A DNA stretch of 64,000 bases, from the NCBI RefSeq assembly GCF_000004075.3, contig NC_026655.2, positions 3,906,001 to 3,970,000 of the forward strand, given 5' to 3'. Positions within the stretch are counted from its first letter, which is position 1, and each line of letters begins with the position of its first letter. The notes beneath the pieces are model-generated. The model searched no databases. It saw only the letters and a list, made by a program, of their open reading frames with translations, and was not told the origin of the DNA. The position numbers were made by a program, and so were the translations under genes. Shown here in pieces: positions 37,801 through 49,250 of this stretch. Origin of the DNA: Cucumis sativus (Eukaryota > Streptophyta > Magnoliopsida > Cucurbitales > Cucurbitaceae).

Positions 37801-39451
37801 CCAACCAAAAAATTTAAAACATAAATGCTCTTAGCAGTTGTGAAGGTAGGGAGAAAACATAAATCTTTCTTTTTCTTTTTTTTTTCTTTTTTTTTTTGAA
37901 AAAAAAATTGCTTCTTTACTTATACATGAAACTATCAGCATAGCACATATGGGTTTCATGAACGTGATGTAAAAGACTAACTTGAATGTGATCATAAAAT
38001 GTCCTTATAACTGGTCGGACAGGACCATCTTTTGCATCTGGCAGCATCATCTGCTTGATCTTTGCCACCTTAAGAAAAAGGGATTGTTAGTCAGATCTCA
38101 TGTTGATTGAAGTAAACCATCAAATAACTTAAAGAAAGAGCACCAATACCTCAAACAGCTTTATTGACATATCAGCGCTTCCAGTTGCAACAAATCTCCC
38201 ATCAGCACTGAATCTTGCACATCTGGCAACATTCTAGACAAGTTTAAGCCATCAGCCCAGAAAGAAGATACACCAATCAGACTCCGACAAACATAAACGT
38301 TAGTTAAATTTGACAGTAATAAAATCTATTCCCCCAGCCTATATATAACCAATATGTATGTCATGATGAGTAGGTGTAGGATCTATCCACCAAAACAAGA
38401 CAATGTTATTGAAAACAAATATAATACAAGAACAAAGGACGCAAGCTAAATAAAGAGCTCTCTCTCTCTCAAATCTAAGCCTTACCTAGCCAAACCTTGC
38501 AATGAGTAACAAAATTTCAGGCCAACAATTCATTTCCTCTCAACATGAGTCTATAAACATCTTTTAGAAAAATTGTTGAGTTTAGTTTAATCACCTTATG
38601 CTCAGAAAGATGTCGAGTCTCGTGCTTTGGAAAATTCTTCGACGAACCTTTTGTATCCTGTGTAGTGCTGTCGGAAGGAAACAAAAAGAAGAAGAATCAA
38701 AAGAAGGTTGTTGGATTACTTCTGCTTTCACAAATCCTATACATGAAACTGCAATACATGACACATTGAATCCCAAGACGATCAACACTGTATCTAACAT
38801 GGAAAAGCTTTACAACCTGAAGTCGATAGCAGAAGGACGAGAGGGCTGTGCAGATCCAAATGTAGTGGGCATTGATGAACCAAATTCATACAATGCAGAA
38901 GCAGGACTCCCTCTTAACGTCTCATCTTTCTCCACCGCAAGGCCCTGGTATCACCTTAATACAGAAACTTGCACTTAGCAACCCCACACTCAAAAAGGTT
39001 TGGACAAAAAGATTCTAGTAAACAAATTCAGACCTTTGCAACGAGCTCCATAAGCTTTTTAGGTGGAACATCAACATTCAGTGGTGTCATTGTAGCTGAA
39101 GCAGCAGCACTTGCAGCCTACATACATATCATAGTTATATACTTATATCATAATGTTCCCTCCCAAATACTAACTTAAAATTACTTTAATTTGAAATCTT
39201 TAATTTCTAGGAACCACGAGGACTTCAAAGGAGAACAAAAAGCACAAAACTTCTACTAAGAAAATCGAAACAGAAACCAAACTCGATATACAAACTCTGA
39301 AATGAGGTGACCCAGATGCTTAATAATTAAAAACTTGAAGAGAAAAGCTTGCCTGGGTGAGGTTGTGATCACGAAGATGAGCGACAATGAGAGAATTGAC
39401 TTGTCTGTAAAGCTGTCCATCTTGAAGGGTCTGTTCGAAGCTGCCTTCCAT
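34865..39451 (-). CDS. CSTF50: Cleavage stimulation factor 50 kDa subunit (CstF-50), WD40 protein
   Basis: Fourteen minus-strand exons encode 437 residues: 39451-39353, 39117-39034, 38944-38817, 38667-38595, 38233-38150, 38068-37982, 37618-37548, 37303-37252, 37130-37073, 36327-36227, 36133-35979, 35838-35730, 35175-35119 and 35020-34865. Frames join throughout. The N-terminal dimerisation region (LYRQVNSLIVAHLRDHNL, ATMTPLNV) precedes a WD40 propeller with blades ending in motifs such as SIKLFE, TIKFFDF, AVRLWDG, VKLWDVG, VIWDA and SIRFWKES. Arabidopsis CSTF50 has 429 residues and the same ending. The protein is part of the CstF complex that binds the GU-rich element and aids cleavage and polyadenylation of nuclear pre-mRNA. 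Intron 1 has a GC donor. The exon 4 start at 38667 was chosen over a nearer AG because only that acceptor restores the frame to DTKGSSKNFPKHE. Tandem CTCCAA repeats lie just upstream (39515-39542). Confidence 0.95.
36585..36672. repeat. Possible dispersed-repeat fragment in CSTF50 intron 9
   Basis: A T-run with GAATAAAGAAACATTTCATT, then CATAAATGCAACC, ACCCCCAAAGCACC and ATACAAGAACTAATTC. It resembles the intronic stretch at 32215-32300. The intron (36328-37072) is also longer than its neighbours. The family is not identified. Confidence 0.3.
39351..39352 (-). other. GC (not GT) splice donor of CSTF50 intron 1
   Basis: Exon 1 ends ACC CAG at 39353 and the intron begins GCAAGC, a close match to the GC-donor consensus AG/GCAAGT. 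Exon 2 starts GCT GCA AGT, giving NLTQ-AASAAASATM, which matches the family. A GT further on (after CTTCAA) would also be in frame but adds six extra residues and is a poor donor. Confidence 0.75.
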
Positions 39452-39514
39452 CTCCTTCTTTGAAACAATACCTCAGTTGTTTCAGTTTAGCACCCCGACT
39501 GCTAGCTCCCTGCT

Positions 39515-39542
39515 CCACTCCAACTCCAACTCCAACTCCACT
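39515..39542. repeat. (CTCCAA)n hexamer repeat in CSTF50 5' flank
   Basis: About four units of CTCCAA within the leader or proximal promoter of the CstF-50 gene, 64-91 bp before its ATG. Confidence 0.8.
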
Positions 39543-39719
39543 CTCGGATTCTTCACTGTTCAGATCCCCATTATAAATATATGGGATGTGTGGATGTCTT
39601 AGGAAGTAAAAGATGGCAAGAAAAGAAAAAGAAAAAAAAAAAGAGAGAAAATGGTTACTAAAAAAATTGAAAATTGGAAGAGCTTTGGGGGATCTTTCAT
39701 CGTATTTCAATCTGAGAAG

Positions 39720-40490
39720 GTTGAGAATTGAAATTTAGGTTCTTGGGATCTCTTGGTTCGATCGAATCGAACCAGTTCATCTCGGCCCATTTCAGTATTA
39801 GATGAACCCAGACCAAACGGTGGCATTTTCGTTATTTAATTTGAACTCTCGGCTCTGTTAAACAAACTATGCTTTATTCAGCCGAGATGAATTGAGACTT
39901 TTGCCATGGAGAAATCAAGGGCTACCCATTTATCCCTTTTCTAAATTTTGATGAGGTACAGTTTATACTTCGATTTTTTGCTCAAATTTTGCCATTTGCG
40001 ATTTTCGTTTCTGGTTCTTGTTTTTGATATGTTAGGATTAGAGTTACGCTTGTATGAATTCTAAGTGAAAAAAATTGTTTCAATGTGTGAAGTTTAACTT
40101 TTGGTATTTGAATGTGATTTCAACTGTTTGCTAGTTTTATTGAACCTGTTCTTTATACAAATACAATTGTATTACACAACTTTCACTGGTAGCCCAGGAG
40201 GAATTGTTGTTCTTACACAAAACCCACGAGAATCTGACAAAGAAAACTCTAGTTAGTAGGAATAAGAAACCCTTCATTTATTTCATTTCACTAGGAAGGT
40301 CAGGTTTCCAGTTTGGTCAAGCTTGAAACTGTGTGTAACTCAAGGAATGGCTTGAAGTTATGAAACCAGTCATTTTTCACAAGCGATGAAGTTTCAAGAA
40401 ATACTTAGTTCTGATTTCCTAGTATTGACAAATAATTGACTCCAAGTTCTGTTAGCCAGATTATACTTTCCTTGGAAAATGAATTGAGCT
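39720..40490. other. Spacer between CSTF50 5' end and COBRA-like 3' end
   Basis: No gene seen. It contains ATCGAATCGAACC and TCGGCCCATTTC near 39765-39795, presumed promoter sequence of the minus-strand CstF-50 gene, and then AT-rich sequence that grades into the 3' flank of the minus-strand COBRA-like gene. Confidence 0.6.
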
Positions 40491-40496
40491 TCAGCT

Positions 40497-42404
40497 CTAA
40501 GATAACAATGTAAAGAATATGGGAAGAAAAATGCAAGCTAGTGTTGACAATAGAATTGGATTTGCATTAGCTAAGTTGGGTAGAAATGGGTAAGAATCAG
40601 GAGATGGCATCACACATTCATCTCCATCAAAGTAAACTTTTTGAGGGAAAGCCCATCCATGTTCCAATGTAAATGTTGAATCCTTTTGAAAAATAATCTC
40701 TGAGTGAACGTTTCCATTTGGCCCTGCTTGAAGTAGCACATCATTGAAAGATTTTAAGCCATGAAACAGAGCAGTGTCGTCTGCACATAGAAAGGAAAGA
40801 AAAATGCAAGTGAATGACCAAGAAAATATCTAAATCAATGAAGTCAGCTTTCCCCGAGATATTTTCAGGAAAAATTGAAAGGAAAGTACAAGTACTCACT
40901 CTTAGAGATGAAGGGGGTGAGTGGCTTATAAACAAAGCTATAAACTTCCACCGTGTTGTTGAAATTGGGGTGCTCAACAACAAGAGTCCATTGTGAATAG
41001 TTAAGTCGATAGTTGAGATTACTGATGGTTATCTTAACCCGCCAATATCCCTTGTAGTTTTCCTTAACATGCCAGTGGACTTGAATTGGACAGTTATGTG
41101 TCGTGCACTGCACCAATGGAGCACTGTCATTTGTAGGTGCATTCAATTCCGTTATGCTTTGAAGATCTGATTCCGTCCTGCATCATGCTTCATTTCTAAT
41201 GGTTACTGAAAAGACATGAATGGATAATTTGAAAAGAGAAATTCTCTCTTACAGGATACATGCCGTTTCTTCTTGGCAGCCACAAGCACATGCTTTACAA
41301 GGAGTAACTTTCGAGTTATAGAAAGATGACATGGAGACACAACAGGTTGGCGTTTGAGAAGCAAGAAACTGTGAGTAAGAGCATGTCACATTCCAAGTCA
41401 CTGCAAAAAGAAGCAAGGGAGTTTGATGTTGGCAGGCAGTTGAAATGTTAAAAATAATGTGAAAAATAGTCTAGTAGGCATCTCATCCCTTTCAAAGACC
41501 TCATGAATCCTCCCTATCTTTGGAGTTATGAACAGTAAGATATGTAAGTGCACATAAAACATGGATATCTCTTTTTATGGTTTGGTGTAGTTGTGATATT
41601 TACTCAATGCATTAGTTTTTCGACGACCATCAGATGAGTAGAAAGCTGATGGTGGCACAATCTTTGCCTGGCTACATGTGTAACCCAGCCCTGGACCATT
41701 CAAGGTGAAATTCTTGGGAAGTCTCACTGTCTTATTCGAACTACCGGAATGACCAACCGTCAATTGGAAGGCAGAGACAGCAGATGAAGGATCTTGTCCC
41801 CAAGATGTCAAAACACCACCTTTGCAGCACATAGCTACCTGTCTGTTATAAGGAGCACCAGGAAGTAAGTCAACCACCGATGGATCTCTTTTGCAACTGT
41901 GTGGTATAGTTCCTGTAAACGTGGAACTGGAACAATCTCCTTGATCAGTAGCTTCAGCTCCCTGCATGGACCAAATGACCTCTCCCTTTGCCCATACCCA
42001 TCCCAAGGTCCATCCGGGGCTCGTGATATGTCGGTATGTCTGAGAGTTTGTTATAGTCACTGTTGCCTGGAAATTAAACGTTGCATATAGCACATTACTT
42101 GTGTCAACCAAACCATAAAGTATAGTATTGTTAGAATAGGATATTCTTGGAGTCGTGTGTCAAAGAAGAGACGTACCACATAACCATCTGCAGTCCAGTA
42201 CATGACATCCCATTTGATTTCGATTTTTCCATTCGGGTCGAGGAAGTCAAATGCCGCTAGAACATCAAAGAAGTGTGACAGTTAGGAACTTACCTTGGTA
42301 ACATCTCACGGATAGTTCATAGACTGTAGCTTACCTGCTAGAGAAATCAGAAATAAAAAGGAAGTGGCTGAGAAAGTTAGGAGTTTATGTTTGTCTGAAT
42401 TCAT
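40497..42404 (-). CDS. COBRA-like GPI-anchored cell-wall protein
   Basis: Six minus-strand exons encode 440 residues: 42404-42335, 42256-42177, 42066-41604, 41400-41253, 41177-40900 and 40780-40497. An N-terminal signal peptide (hydrophobic FSATSFLFLISLA) leads to the COBRA domain: IEIKWDVMYWTADGYV, PGWTLGWVWAKGEVIWSM, the Cys-rich VAMCCKGG, the family signature TPTCCVS and ACACGC, and VHWHVKENYKGYWRVK. The C-terminus has GDECVMPSPDSYPFLPN, then a hydrophobic tail (ILLSTLACIFLPIFFTLL), the signal for GPI attachment; the omega site is probably among the Asn/Ala residues before it. COBRA proteins act at the plasma membrane-wall interface in cellulose deposition and oriented cell expansion. Length (440) fits the short COBL class (COBRA, COBL1, 2, 4), not the longer COBL7-11 class. 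I cannot decide the exact member. A TATA box lies about 85 bp upstream. Confidence 0.93.
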
Positions 42405-42484
42405 TTTCCTAACTTGGAATAGACTCGATTTACATAGAAAAGAGATTGGGTGGAGTTAAATGATCCAAAGCCTCCAAAAGCAAG

Positions 42485-42494
42485 CCTTATATAT
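42485..42494 (-). promoter_or_regulatory. TATA box of COBRA-like gene
   Basis: On the minus strand the sequence reads ATATATAAGG, 81-90 bp upstream of the ATG at 42404, the usual distance for a plant TATA box plus a short leader. Confidence 0.65.
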
Positions 42495-42499
42495 TGCAG

Positions 42500-45400
42500 T
42501 TTTGGGTAATTTCCTTGTGTTATGTTGCTAAGTGACTTGTTTATAATAATAATCAGGCAATTTTGAACTCTTCAAAGAAACAACACAAACTGGAAAGGAA
42601 GATCAAGTCAACCAAATCTCATTTTTTTCCCCCTATTTAAATCACCATTAGTTCTCCAAATGTTAGAAAAGAAGAGATGCTAAGTTCCAAGTAATATGCT
42701 GATACAAGAGCTTGGTTACAAAACAAAACAAAACAATTTATCAACGCGACATATGTCTTCGATGAAGACATGTAAGGTTCGAATCATGTTACCCCAAATA
42801 TTGTATTGAACTGGAGAATAGAAAAACAAAACAAAAAAGACTTTGGACAAGTCCCACCTTTAATGGAATACACTTTTATTGGTATTTAATGTTTGAACCA
42901 TTTCAAAATATTATTGCCAAATGCCATTAATATACTCTCTGTTGAAATTGCTTACATGTGAAGGTGAGTGAGACAATTTCATTAGCTCCATTTGGAACAA
43001 GCTATATAACAAATCACACTAGGTCATTACCAACTTGAAAATGACTGTTATATCCAACCACATAATGCTCAAAATTCAGCTGTCATCTTATTTATTTTAA
43101 GGCTTTCAAACATTACCTCATTCTTTCAAAATTATAATATTACCTTTTGCTCAAGAACTCTTCCTTGTCAACCGATCATGTAATACAATTGCTCACCTTT
43201 AAAAACTTTCCATGCTTCAACCCATTATTTTTCAATAGTTAGGCACGAAGATCAATCTCCACATTCCTTAACTTTTAGTCTCTGTATTGCCAAAAGAAGA
43301 AGCAAACCTTTTCCATTTTTTATTTGATGTTTTACTGTGTTCAACCTCTTACTTTTTGGGCTAAGTTAAGTTATTAACGATTATAATTAATTCAATTAGT
43401 AGAAGAGGATTATTGACTTTGCTTCAACACTTTATCTTAGCTTGAGTTGTGAGTAACTAAATTTGTCATGAATTGAATTGAATAGTAAACTATATATTTT
43501 CAAACTTATTTATTGTTTATATAATATTGTTTCAATGAATATGTTGGGGTTACCTAACTTTAGGCACATAAAAGATTTTTGCATGTGGCCCAATTTTGCC
43601 AAAATTTCCCTCCTTTTCATGACACATTGTTTCCAAGGAAAGCGACTTCGAATAACTTTGAATTATGTATCAATTTACATTTACATGATTTGACGTTTTT
43701 CTCTTCTTTTTTTTTCCCCTTTAAAGTAAAAAGTCCCATAACTCACAACTCTCTTTTGCTTCTTCTTTGAATTTTGAAATTAATCAATGAAAATACTAAC
43801 ATCTTGATTTTACGAAAATACGAATCAAAATTCTTCGTTTTGAAAATCTGACCGTTAGTCGGAATTAGAAACGGAAAGCGAAACCACCGGTCGGCGTCGG
43901 TTAAGGTTCAAAGCATACTCGTGAAAACGACGCCGTTTAGTAATTTAGCGGTTTTGTTAAACATATGCACCGTCGTCCGTACGCCACCACGTGTACGGCT
44001 AATATATTTAAGAAATAATAGCATTTATTAATCAATGGGAAAATTGTTTTCAGATGGTACGGCCAAGTTGGCCACCGGCGGCTTTGAAGGAGTCCGGTCC
44101 AGATGTGGAGGTGGAGGGTCGGCCACCACGTACTTACCTAATTCCTTAACTTTCTCCTCACACGTCATCTTCATTCCCCGTAGTTAATGCCAATTTTTCC
44201 ACGCTGGCTTTTCGTTTTTCCTGCCACGTCTCCATTATTTCCTTTTAAAAGACGTCTCCATTATTATTGCCACATAGTAAAATCAACGCCTTAATTAAGT
44301 AATTAATTTTAAAATAGTAAAATAAATTAAAATATTTATTATCATACCTATATTTTTATAACACAAGAATACTAGTGACTATCAAATGTTTATTATTGAT
44401 AAAATCTAAAATTTTGCTGCAACTTATAAGTATTTTGTCAAAAAAATTTATTACTTATAATTTTTCAGAAACAATATTGATTTCAAACGGTCAATCATTT
44501 CTTGTCATGTGATAATTTTTTTTGAAATATTTGAAATATTTGAAATAGTTTTTTATATTAATAAAGAGAAGATGTACGAAAAAAAAATGTTATAGAATGT
44601 AACATTAATTTATTTTAGTACAACAATTGAGGTAGGGGATTCTAACTATAGAGTAGTTATTGTTACATTTATTGTGCAAAAAATAAAAGAGTTGTGTTCT
44701 TACGTTTTTTTTAAATAATGAAAGATGTTATGTCACTAACAACGTGTTACCTACCTATATTTGTCTCTTGTTTATTAATGAAAATTAAGAGTGGTGAAAA
44801 ATGTGATAGTGATAATCATGCATAACATTAGCGAGAAAGAGAACCATGTGAGAGCATTATTGTATCAAATTGCTTGAATGTTTATATTTCTAAAGTGTGT
44901 GGAAGACACTATACTAACATGAACTAAGTATGCTCTAAAGCAATGTTGATTAATGATTTAAATATTATCCAATTGATGGTTAAAAAAAGGTTATATTTTG
45001 TGGACATCAAAATTCAATACAGTCATATTTTGGAGTCAAAATCAACATTTTGAAAATTAAAAAATATGAAGATTAAATTGGAGGAAATAAATGAAGAGAA
45101 GAGTAATAAAGTAAGGTAAAGTTAAAATTAGAAGCATGAAAGTAATATATTTAAATGATGAACAATCGGGCTGCCCAGATATAACTCCATGTGACCGACA
45201 CAATTTGATCAATTTTTATTCTTAATTTTCTTCTTTCCATATGAACAGAACATGTTTAGATGTGATGTTTATTCTATTCTCTGATTTTAAAACAACAACT
45301 CAACTACTACTACTACCACCTTCATCTCAAACATCTCAACACGTTATGAAACATCTTTGATTTGTTTATTTGTTTAGATACTCTTTTAAAGTTGAATACA

Positions 45401-45600
45401 TGCATGTTGAGTTAAACATATAAGTTTAATTATGATTATGGGGGTGATTTGATTTTTGGTGTTGGTAAAGATGAAAGAAATGTAACGATAGAGAGAAAAG
45501 AAATTAAAAAACCGATGAGGAATATGCGTTTACTTGAATAATGGTGTGGTGGAGAACAGAAAAGTCAATAAATTGGACTCTCTTCGCTGTTCAAATTGTG
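42500..45600. other. Divergent intergenic region between COBRA-like and UDP-arabinose mutase genes
   Basis: This 3-kb stretch separates two divergently transcribed cell-wall genes and probably carries both promoters. It is AT-rich except for a more GC-rich island at about 43860-44235 with G-box/ACGT motifs, listed separately. No ORF with a domain was seen. A GGTTCGAATC word at 42776 looks like a tRNA B box but has no tRNA around it. Confidence 0.6.
43860..44235. promoter_or_regulatory. GC-richer island with G-box and ACGT motifs
   Basis: Compared with its AT-rich surroundings this stretch is clearly GC-richer, with GTCGGCGTCGG, ACGACGCCGTTT, GGCCACCGGCGGC and GGTCGGCCACCACG. It contains a perfect G-box CACGTG (43988-43993) and several further ACGT cores (CACGTAC, CACGTCATC, CCACGTCTCC, GACGTC). 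A 14-bp word, ACGTCTCCATTATT, occurs twice near 44226 and 44252. ACGT motifs are bZIP/bHLH sites; a role for the flanking wall genes is inferred. Confidence 0.45.
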
Positions 45601-45622
45601 ATTTGAACCGATTCTCTTCAAA

Positions 45623-45630
45623 TATATAAA
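45623..45630 (+). promoter_or_regulatory. TATA box of UDP-arabinopyranose mutase gene
   Basis: TATATAAA, 93 bp upstream of the ATG at 45716, followed by CCCTTCACC. The leader in between contains a (TC)8 tract at about 45690-45705. Confidence 0.75.
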
Positions 45631-45689
45631 CCCTTCACCACCCCCATTGCATTTCAAGCTCAAACCTTCAAACCCCACAATTTTATTTC

Positions 45690-45705
45690 ATCTCTCTCTC
45701 TCTCT
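45690..45705 (+). repeat. (TC)n tract in UDP-arabinopyranose mutase leader
   Basis: About eight TC units ending 11 bp before the ATG. CT-rich leaders are common in highly expressed plant genes. Confidence 0.85.
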
Positions 45706-45715
45706 CCACTTCAAA

Positions 45716-47592
45716 ATGGCGGATTCCAAAGTTTCCCCAGTTCCCCTGTTGAAAGATGAGCTCGATATCGTCATACCCACCATCCGAAACCTCGATTTTC
45801 TGGAGATGTGGAGACCCTTTTTCCAGCCTTACCATCTCATCATTGTTCAGGACGGTGACCCTTCTAAGGTCATTAAGGTTCCTGAGGGTTTTGATTATGA
45901 ACTCTACAATCGTAACGATATTAATCGGATTCTGGGTCCTAAAGCTTCTTGCATTTCCTTCAAGGATTCTGCTTGTCGTTGCTTTGGCTATATGGTCTCC
46001 AAGAAGAAGTATATCTACACCATTGATGATGACTGCTTTGTGAGTTGATTTGGGATTTTTTTGTTTTCTTCTTTCTTTTCTCTCTTTCCCCTGTTGTGAA
46101 CTTTGGATCTTATCTGATTGGGTTTTTTTTTTCCTTTTAAATTGTTAGTCTTGGTAATGTTGATCTGACCTTACACTGTTGTAGTGTTGTTGATTCGGTT
46201 TTAGATTGTTGGATATATAAACTCTCTGCTTAGTACAGCTACATGCATCGTGTCAGTGGTGCATTTGTAGATTTGCATGCTTTAAAAGACAACACAATCC
46301 ATTCGTTGGTGTAGATCTGTCTGAAAACTCATTCGAGGTCACAAATCAGTTTAGAATTTTTTAACGTAGTTGACTGAAACATGTGGATCTGCTGCATAAT
46401 TAGTCAAGCAAGTGATCTTGGATTGCTAGAGCTAAGCTTCTGTCATTTCAGCTTTCTGATCCATGATCTACGAGGTCTTGCTTTGTGGATCCATGTAGTT
46501 TTTCTTAGTTCTATATGGGAGTGTTGATGTTGAATTTTTTTTTTTTTAGTTTTGTCTAGAATGGTACAAGGAATGAGTGATGAGATCGTCCATTCTGGAT
46601 CTAATAATTATTCTTTATTTTGATCTTGCAGGTTGCTAAGGATCCATCAGGCAAGGATATCAATGCACTTGAGCAGCACATCAAGAACCTTTTGTGCCCG
46701 GCTACACCACACTTCTTCAATACCTTGTATGATCCCTATCGCGAGGGTGCTGACTTCGTCCGTGGATATCCGTTTAGTCTCCGGGAAGGTGTCCCGACCG
46801 CAGTGTCTCATGGCCTGTGGCTCAACATCCCTGATTATGATGCTCCTACCCAGCTCGTGAAGCCACTGGAGAGAAATAAAAGGTATAGACTTTTTGCAGT
46901 ACACCAGAGTTTAGCATTTACTTGCCCAATTATCATAAGTTGATTATTTAGCTATACTATAGGTATGTAGATGCAGTCTTGACAATTCCAAAGTCAACCC
47001 TCTTCCCCATGTGTGGAATGAATCTGGCATTTGACCGTGATCTGATCGGCCCAGCAATGTATTTTGGTCTCATGGGTGATGGTCAGCCACTTGGTCGCTA
47101 CGACGATATGTGGGCTGGCTGGTGCATGAAGGTACATTGATTCCATGACTAGATGGTTCTTTCTGTCATTTTTATTATTGTTTTCCCATGTGTTGCAATA
47201 CCTCGATCAAAGCTGATCATATTTGGACTGTGGGATATATTGTGTACTAGGTTATATGTGACCATCTTGGATATGGAGTGAAGACGGGATTGCCCTACAT
47301 TTGGCACAGCAAAGCAAGTAACCCATTTGTGAACCTGAAGAAAGAATACAAGGGAATCTATTGGCAAGAAGAGCTAATACCATTCTTCCAAGCTGCTAAA
47401 CTTCCAAAAGACTGCACCACAGTGCAGGAATGCTACATCGAACTCTCCAAGCAAGTTAAAGCAAAGCTCGGTGGCGTCGACGAATATTTCATCAAGCTTG
47501 CAGATGCCATGGTCACTTGGATTGAAGCTTGGGATGAGCTGAACCCATCAGACAGTAAAGCTGCCAATCTGCCTAATGGTGCCCAGAAGTAG
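45716..47592 (+). CDS. RGP1: UDP-arabinopyranose mutase / reversibly glycosylated polypeptide
   Basis: Four exons, 45716-46039, 46632-46882, 46963-47131 and 47251-47592, encode 361 residues, the normal RGP length. The GT75-family fold begins [17 protein letters not shown]. The DXD-type metal site TIDDDC (Asp104-106) ends exon 1. [15 protein letters not shown] follows, with Arg152 and Arg159 spaced like the two arginines reported as important in rice mutases. [10 protein letters not shown] and [13 protein letters not shown] come next. The enzyme interconverts UDP-arabinopyranose and UDP-arabinofuranose at the cytosolic face of the Golgi, feeding arabinose into pectin, arabinoxylan and glycoproteins. 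The acidic/polar C-terminal tail after EAWDELNP is variable in the family. RGP1/UAM1 versus its close paralogues cannot be decided without a tree. TATA box and CT-rich leader lie immediately upstream; the divergent neighbour is also a wall gene. Confidence 0.95.
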
Positions 47593-47599
47593 ATATATC

Positions 47600-49250
47600 T
47601 GACTCAGATTATCAATACTTCTCAAAAGATCGATTTTACTGGCATTACCTTCTCAAGTTACCGGCTTAGCATTCGTTTGGAAGCCCAGAGTATTGGTGTA
47701 GCGGCATTGTAGAGAATGTAGTATGATGATTCACTTGTCATTATGACCTTAGTCACAGTAAAAGAAAGATGGTATGATATGATATCTATAATTTGATGAG
47801 CATTATTTATTTCAGTCTGAGATTATTTCCTGAGAGATTCAAATGATAATTTGATTTTCTTAAGCTATTAGTCTGTTTTGTTTGGTTTCCTTTGACTTAT
47901 TTACAATTCTGGAACTTTCACATTTGGCTTTTGAAGAAGTAATGATTATAAAATGGCAAAAAGTAGTGAATGTTAGTTGTAGAATTGTAGTAGGCCTCCA
48001 TTTTTTGAACTTGAGCTGTTTTTGTTTAGCATATTGATGAAAAAGGATTTCGTTTGTTTTTCAGTCAATGATGGAAAAAGATAGATTTGAAAATGGAGGT
48101 GGTAATAGCTAATGATTGATAAAGATTCCCCCTTCGTAAGTTCAAAATTTGAATTTTAAGAAACCAAATCTGAGATAGCTAGCTAATATCTAGCTGTAAT
48201 GAAGAAAAGGGTTCTTTTTTTTTTTTTTTCTTTTCCCTCTTAAATGGAAAGAAAGAAAAAGGAACAAAATCCAAGTAAAAAACCATTCTAAACTCTTCTC
48301 CTATTAGCCTTTACACATCTAGTGGAGTGCATAAATGGAAGGCTAAACATAGGTTTGTCTCTAATGTAGGAAATTGATTGAACTTTGAATCGTAATCTAT
48401 TGGATTTTTTATTCTTGCTCTAAATTTTGGCAAACTCAATGCAAGTTTATAAACTGTTTTGACATATCAATCTTTCTATTAAAAAGAAGATGTATTAATA
48501 CAGGAATAGTTCTACGTAAAATGTATATTTTGATCTGGTTTGGATCCAGTTTGAATCCTCCAATTTATATGTTGGTTAAACTGATATAAAAAACAACAAT
48601 AATAAAATAACCATAAGGAATTAAAATAAAAAGTGTCAATATCTAAAGAATAGACTAAACTGAAAAGTACAAACATTAAGGACCGAACTAAATATTTTTT
48701 TCAAGGTGAGAATAACACAACAATAATTAACCCAAACCAACCAAATAACGACACCAACAAGCAAAAAAAAATTGCTTTCTTTCAAATAGAGGAAAATTAT
48801 AATAACCTTGAAAACTTCGGCTATACCTTGAAAACTGATTGTTTCTTGAACGACTAAGACAAAGAAGGAAAAATAAAAGAAGAAAGAAGAAAAAATTCCC
48901 AAATGGAATTGGATGGAAGCAGTGAAAGCATATTGTAAGGAAAAACTTCAACTGTAGGCATATGCAATGAGACATTAAGCACAAGTGTAGCATCTTAATC
49001 AAAGGGCGAATCTCTGAGGACTACAACCGTATAAACTAAATTTTACGACGAAAAATTTTTGGGATTCGACAAGCTAGTCCCAAGATAAAAACATTGGTAT
49101 TTTAGAAACAACAACAGAATCAGAAAAGAAGACAAGGTTAGAGGTACTAGATAGGAAGATTATACAACAATTTATTCTCTCCTTGGCTAACAAAATGTAC
49201 CATTGGCATAGGTGTGATGGGTTCAAGCTTCAACTTCTCACTAGCCTTCA
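47600..49250. other. 3' flank of UDP-arabinopyranose mutase and spacer before SPL6-like gene
   Basis: AT-rich, with a T15-17 tract at about 48213-48230. No ORF with a domain. The right end (about 49150-49260) may be the 3' UTR of the minus-strand SBP gene. Confidence 0.55.

Noticed and set aside
38650..38658. Nearer 3' splice site (CACAG) for CSTF50 exon 4
   Set aside because: It leaves a frame that does not read DTKGSSKNFPKHE; the AG before 38667 restores it.
38598..38978. 126-residue plus-strand ORF
   Set aside because: It is the antisense of CSTF50 exons 3-4 and the intron between; no domain, and the minus-strand exons match a known family exactly.
39369..39710. 113-residue minus-strand ORF with a Gly-Val repeat overlapping the CSTF50 start
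   Set aside because: The repeat is just the (CTCCAA)n tract translated. Most of the ORF probably lies upstream of transcription, and no family resembles it.
42776..42785. tRNA-like B box GGTTCGAATC
   Set aside because: No acceptor stem, anticodon arm or A box could be placed around it; at most a SINE trace.
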